Positions 7,662-10,000 of a stretch of 10,000 bases of DNA are shown here, one piece after another. This stretch comes from Cristatella mucedo (lineage: Eukaryota; Bryozoa; Phylactolaemata; Cristatellidae): positions 9,395,001-9,405,000 of the forward strand of contig WPIO01000009.1 in the NCBI GenBank assembly GCA_009760855.2, in the 5' to 3' direction. Below the pieces are notes generated by a model. The model ran no database searches and was not told the origin of the DNA. It was given only the letters and a program-made list of their open reading frames with translations. Numbering within the stretch: the stretch's first letter is position 1; each line of letters starts with the position of its first letter. A program made the translations under genes and the position numbers.

Positions 7662-7836
7662 GGGCCGTGATGGCCCACTGGCTAAGGTGCTCGCTCTTCA
7701 CAACCGACATCCTAGGCTCGAATCCTGCAGAGGGCGACCATCCCGATTCCTTATCGCTAACTGCAAGCAGTAGGGGTAGCCGTTAAGGCTCGTCTGTCGC
7801 TGTACAAATAAGGCTGTTAAATCGGCTAATTTTTTT
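7662..7836 (+). mobile_element. tRNA-derived SINE, copy 3 (best preserved)
   Basis: Internal Pol III promoter: box A-like TGGCCCACTGGC at 7671-7682 and box B GGCTCGAATCC at 7715-7725. The 44-base start-to-start spacing is as expected in a tRNA. The tRNA-unrelated body follows: TGCAGAGGGCGACC, TATCGCTAACTGCAAGC, TAGCCGTTAAGGC, TGTACAAATAAGGCTG and TTAAATCGGC. It ends in T7 at 7830-7836, a possible Pol III stop. Copies at 4630-4785 and 5435-5523 share these blocks. No CCA-type acceptor pairing was found, so it is not a tRNA gene. Confidence 0.82.
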
Positions 7837-8051
7837 ACACCAGAAGCTCATGCTCTGTCCTTCGATTATTAATAAGCATTTCTTCAGTTCAATGAAGACT
7901 CGTAAAGCCCGTCCGCAATATCAAAGAACCCCCTACATTATCTCCATCACTCCAGATTATCTCCACGCTATCTCCACGGCTCCCGATTAAAACATCGGCT
8001 CAGCGACGCGGAGCTGCGACCAAACGGACGAAATCGCCACAAGCACAGCTC
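7837..8051. other. No gene; short imperfect ATTATCTCCA repeats
   Basis: At about 7936-7980 the words ATTATCTCCA, ATTATCTCCACG and CTATCTCCACGG recur imperfectly. Nothing else was recognised. Confidence 0.4.
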
Positions 8052-8537
8052 ATGCGAAACAGCAGCTTCTGCCCCTTGTGTGACTCGATACGAGAAGGGC
8101 GGCAAGTACACGTGCCGGTGAAAGCCCTGAAGCATAAGCTGCTATCTGTGAGAGGTCGCTCGTCGTCTTACCATCAAGTCTCCGCAGCTGTCGTATATAT
8201 GGAAAGTCGTATGCTTTCCGCCGATGGAAGTCTTGTACTTGTATATCTGATCTGCAAGGCAGACGACCAGCGGTGGTACAAGCGATGCACGGAGGCGGTA
8301 CAAGCGATGCACGGAGGCGGTACGAATAGTACAGAGGCGGAACGTACCCACGCAAGCGCTCCTAAGACTAAAGACTCGCTCGTAAATAAACGTCGGTTGA
8401 TCGTTGAAATGTCGTCGGGTGTTGATAACAGGAACGATCATAACATCAGGATAGCATCATACAACAGCCCGAGAGAACCAAACCTCTTCTTGATTGCTTC
8501 GCAACGGCTGGCTTCGTTTACGCGTATGGCAGATTAG
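8052..8537 (+). other. Unrecognised 161-codon open frame, coding status doubtful
   Basis: Opens with MRNSSFCPLCDSIREGR and ends SQRLASFTRMAD before TAG. I do not recognise any domain, signal peptide or membrane segment. A tandem repeat with a 22-base period runs through it. Because 22 is not a multiple of three, successive units are read in different frames (WYKRCTE, then VQAMHGG), which argues against selection on the protein. The opposite strand is also largely open here. It could be a chance frame, a fragment of an unknown element, or part of an exon. Confidence 0.2.
8275..8338. repeat. 22-bp tandem repeat, about 2.9 units
   Basis: Two perfect units (8275-8296 and 8297-8318) beginning GGTACAAGCGATGCACGGAG, plus a degenerate 20-base third unit at 8319-8338. 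Confidence 0.95.
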
Positions 8538-9177
8538 GTGGCCGTGAAGGTGTGTTGACACTATACGGTGACCATCAACTCGTATGCACTCGGAGCTTCA
8601 CTGCGACAGTTCCAGCTCGTTCGCTGCAGCTAATCCTTGGCTCGACTGAGCGGCGAAACTGCGGCGGCTCGCTATTGGCAGGGTTTCGGGACTTCGTTCT
8701 ATCCCGGTACTGCGGACGAACAAACGGACTTTAAGGAGGCGCAAAGATGGCACCAAAGAGCTTAAGCCACTTCTACAAAAGCACCCAAAGCAGCCCTGAA
8801 GATAACGATTTCTTGCTGCCATACCTTCGGCCAGAATTATGGAAACTGCAGGTTTTACTTGTCTTGTACAACTGATGAGCTGATATTGTTACTAACTCGG
8901 TGACGTGGCTTCTGCACTCGAGTCCTCTGGGCCACAAGCGCAACGCTCATACAGGTGCCAGCCCTTGCTGACGCGTGAAAAATACCGGCGTGCAATAACT
9001 CTCATACGGTGGCCAGAGCACAGCCTAACTGCCAACCGGCGCAAAGTCTAGAGCGAAACTCACCGCCCGCTCAGTTGCTATAGCATCGCCGACTGCCACC
9101 TACTACTGCTACTACTAGACGAATCAAACTTCTAGACCATTTTATCAGGGTTTTTTAATAGCTGCCTCGAAGTCGTA
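8538..9177. other. No recognisable feature
   Basis: Mixed sequence with short open frames of no recognisable content and a small CTACTACTGCTACTACTAG tract near 9101. No transposon end was identified. Confidence 0.4.
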
Positions 9178-9243
9178 GACCTTAGAGCCACTAGCAAAGG
9201 CAATTAATAAGTAGCTAGCGACTAGCAGCATGTGAGCATCTTA
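9178..9243 (+). repeat. 66-bp perfect direct repeat, right copy
   Basis: Identical to 5895-5960 in the same orientation. Its flanks (left TCGAAGTCGTA, right TCTCATGGATC) differ from those of the left copy. Confidence 0.97.
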
Positions 9244-9340
9244 TCTCATGGATCTCAGGGAACCGCAGATGCTATCTCGCAGTCTTAATCTGGCTGATTT
9301 AGCACGCCGCCGTTTGGGAACGACCCTCATCCCTAGCTTG

Positions 9341-9348
9341 TGACGTCA
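9341..9348. promoter_or_regulatory. CRE palindrome TGACGTCA
   Basis: Exact full CREB/ATF consensus TGACGTCA, 25 bases before a YY1 consensus at the start of the CpG-rich block. Confidence 0.55.
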
Positions 9349-9373
9349 CGGTAGCCGCCCTCGAGGACGGCCC

Positions 9374-9384
9374 GCCGCCATATT
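9374..9384 (-). promoter_or_regulatory. YY1-type site
   Basis: GCCGCCATATT on plus is AATATGGCGGC on minus, an exact match to the extended YY1 consensus AAnATGGCGGC. In many animal promoters this site lies just downstream of the start with the ATGGC strand as the transcript, which would favour leftward transcription here. A shorter AAAATGGCC match of opposite orientation lies near 9449. Confidence 0.5.
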
Positions 9385-9591
9385 GCTGTCCGTCTCGCGC
9401 CTGCGGCATCTCTTCGGGGCCTTCTAGCGCTATCCAAGCCGGGCGACTAAAATGGCCACCACTCGCGCGAGGCAAGTTTCACGCGTTTAAAAAACGTCGA
9501 TTTTCGTACCGGCTAGCTGTCGTCGTCCCCGTGAAAAGCGGCGTAAACGTCCGGCGAGCTGGCCGCTTACAGAGGTTCCGGGTAGCAGTGC

Positions 9592-9609
9592 GGGGGGGGG
9601 GGCGGCGGC
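9592..9609 (+). repeat. G-run in the CpG-rich block
   Basis: Eleven consecutive G followed by CGGCGG. It is a possible G-quadruplex or Sp1-type binding tract, and also a likely site of sequencing length error. Confidence 0.6.
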
Positions 9610-9737
9610 TCCACGCGCGCTTCTCGCGCTTTACTGAGCAAAGCGCGAGGAACGCTCTCCGCAGCCAGCGCCGCCGCTCCATTCGCTGGCACGCTCGGCA
9701 GTGGAAAAGCGCCAGACAGTCTGCCGCTTCGGGGACT

Positions 9738-9784
9738 GGGCGGGCGAGCGCGCGCCCGCCCGCTTACCGCAAGCCCGCTTACCG
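9738..9784. repeat. GC-box inverted repeat and 15-bp-period direct repeat
   Basis: GGGCGGGCG (9738-9746) and CGCCCGCCC (9753-9761) form a perfect inverted repeat with a six-base loop, each arm holding an Sp1-type GC box. GCCCGCTTACCG follows twice (9758-9769 and 9773-9784). Confidence 0.8.
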
Positions 9785-10000
9785 AGAACTGAGAGCGAGG
9801 CTGCAGCAAAGAGCGCCGCAGAAGGCGCGGGACGTCGCGCAGAATCGGTGGCCGAAGCCGCTGAGAGCGGAGGCCGCAGCAGCGCGGACAGCGACGACGT
9901 TCCCGTCTTTGGAGCGAGCGAGGTCGAGGTCGAGCGCTCGGCGTGCTTCGCTAGATAGGCGCCAGCGCGCGCGACGGTCGCCGAGCCCGTTTCGAATCTC

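Larger units (their letters stand above)
9340..10000. promoter_or_regulatory. CpG-rich promoter or 5'-exon-like region
   Basis: CpG density rises sharply to the right of about 9340 and stays high to the window edge. The region contains a perfect CRE, a perfect YY1 site and inverted GC boxes. On plus, a frame at 9701-9958 is Ala/Glu/Arg-rich and lacks an ATG start. On minus, Pro/Arg-rich frames show no P-loop or other domain. The ATG in the good Kozak-like context AAAATGGCC (9450) opens only 12 codons. I therefore read the block as promoter or 5' UTR, with transcription direction unresolved. Confidence 0.5.

Noticed and set aside
7662-7736. A functional tRNA gene
   Set aside because: Box A and box B are present with correct spacing, but no seven-base acceptor stem pairs across the ends. 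Two further copies with a shared downstream body show it is a SINE.
5895-9243. LTR retrotransposon bounded by the 66-bp repeats
   Set aside because: The repeats do not begin TG and end CA, no target duplication or gag-pol motif was seen, and the interior holds a non-LTR element and a SINE.
9701-9958. Ala/Glu/Arg-rich plus-strand frame as a gene
   Set aside because: It has no ATG start and its composition is what CpG-rich DNA yields by chance. It could be part of an exon, but nothing in the sequence supports that.

Overview
The window reads as animal nuclear DNA. Coding information is discontinuous, decayed non-LTR retrotransposons and tRNA-derived SINEs are present, there is a long (CT)n microsatellite, and the right end is CpG-dense with eukaryotic promoter motifs. 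No bacterial-style operon, ribosomal RNA, intact tRNA or CRISPR array was seen. The species cannot be fixed from the sequence. The GTPase is too diverged from the vertebrate proteins I can recall to point clearly to a vertebrate, so an invertebrate (for example a flatworm or mollusc) seems somewhat more likely, but this is inference.

Layout. 1-1150: decayed L2/CR1-type LINE, sense on +. 1339-1462: AT-rich segment bounded by repeated words. 1541-1937: CT-rich microsatellite. 2374-2408: alternating purine-pyrimidine tract. 2562-2708: short non-autonomous hAT transposon resembling the Charlie/SPIN/URR1 group. 3095-3926 (minus): the only convincing protein-coding sequence, the last exon of a Ras-like small GTPase closest to the RASL11 group, with a branch-point-like sequence and 3' splice site just upstream. 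4630-4785 (+), 5435-5523 (-) and 7662-7836 (+): three copies of one tRNA-derived SINE family. 5895-5960 and 9178-9243: a perfect 66-bp direct repeat 3.28 kb apart. 6655-7613: a second L2/CR1-like LINE fragment. 8275-8338: a 22-bp tandem repeat inside an unrecognised open frame. 9340-10000: CpG-rich sequence with a perfect CRE, a perfect YY1 site and GC boxes, probably a promoter or 5' exon region of a gene that is not otherwise visible.

The GTPase exon lacks the nucleotide-binding P-loop and switch regions, so its upstream exons should lie at higher coordinates, either in the intron-like DNA to the right or beyond the window. The CpG-rich block could be its promoter (the YY1 site faces the minus strand) or that of a rightward gene; the sequence does not settle this. 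The rest is mostly transposable-element debris and simple repeats. I found no evidence for a new multi-gene system. The items most worth following are the hAT relic, the 66-bp repeat and the unusual GTPase.
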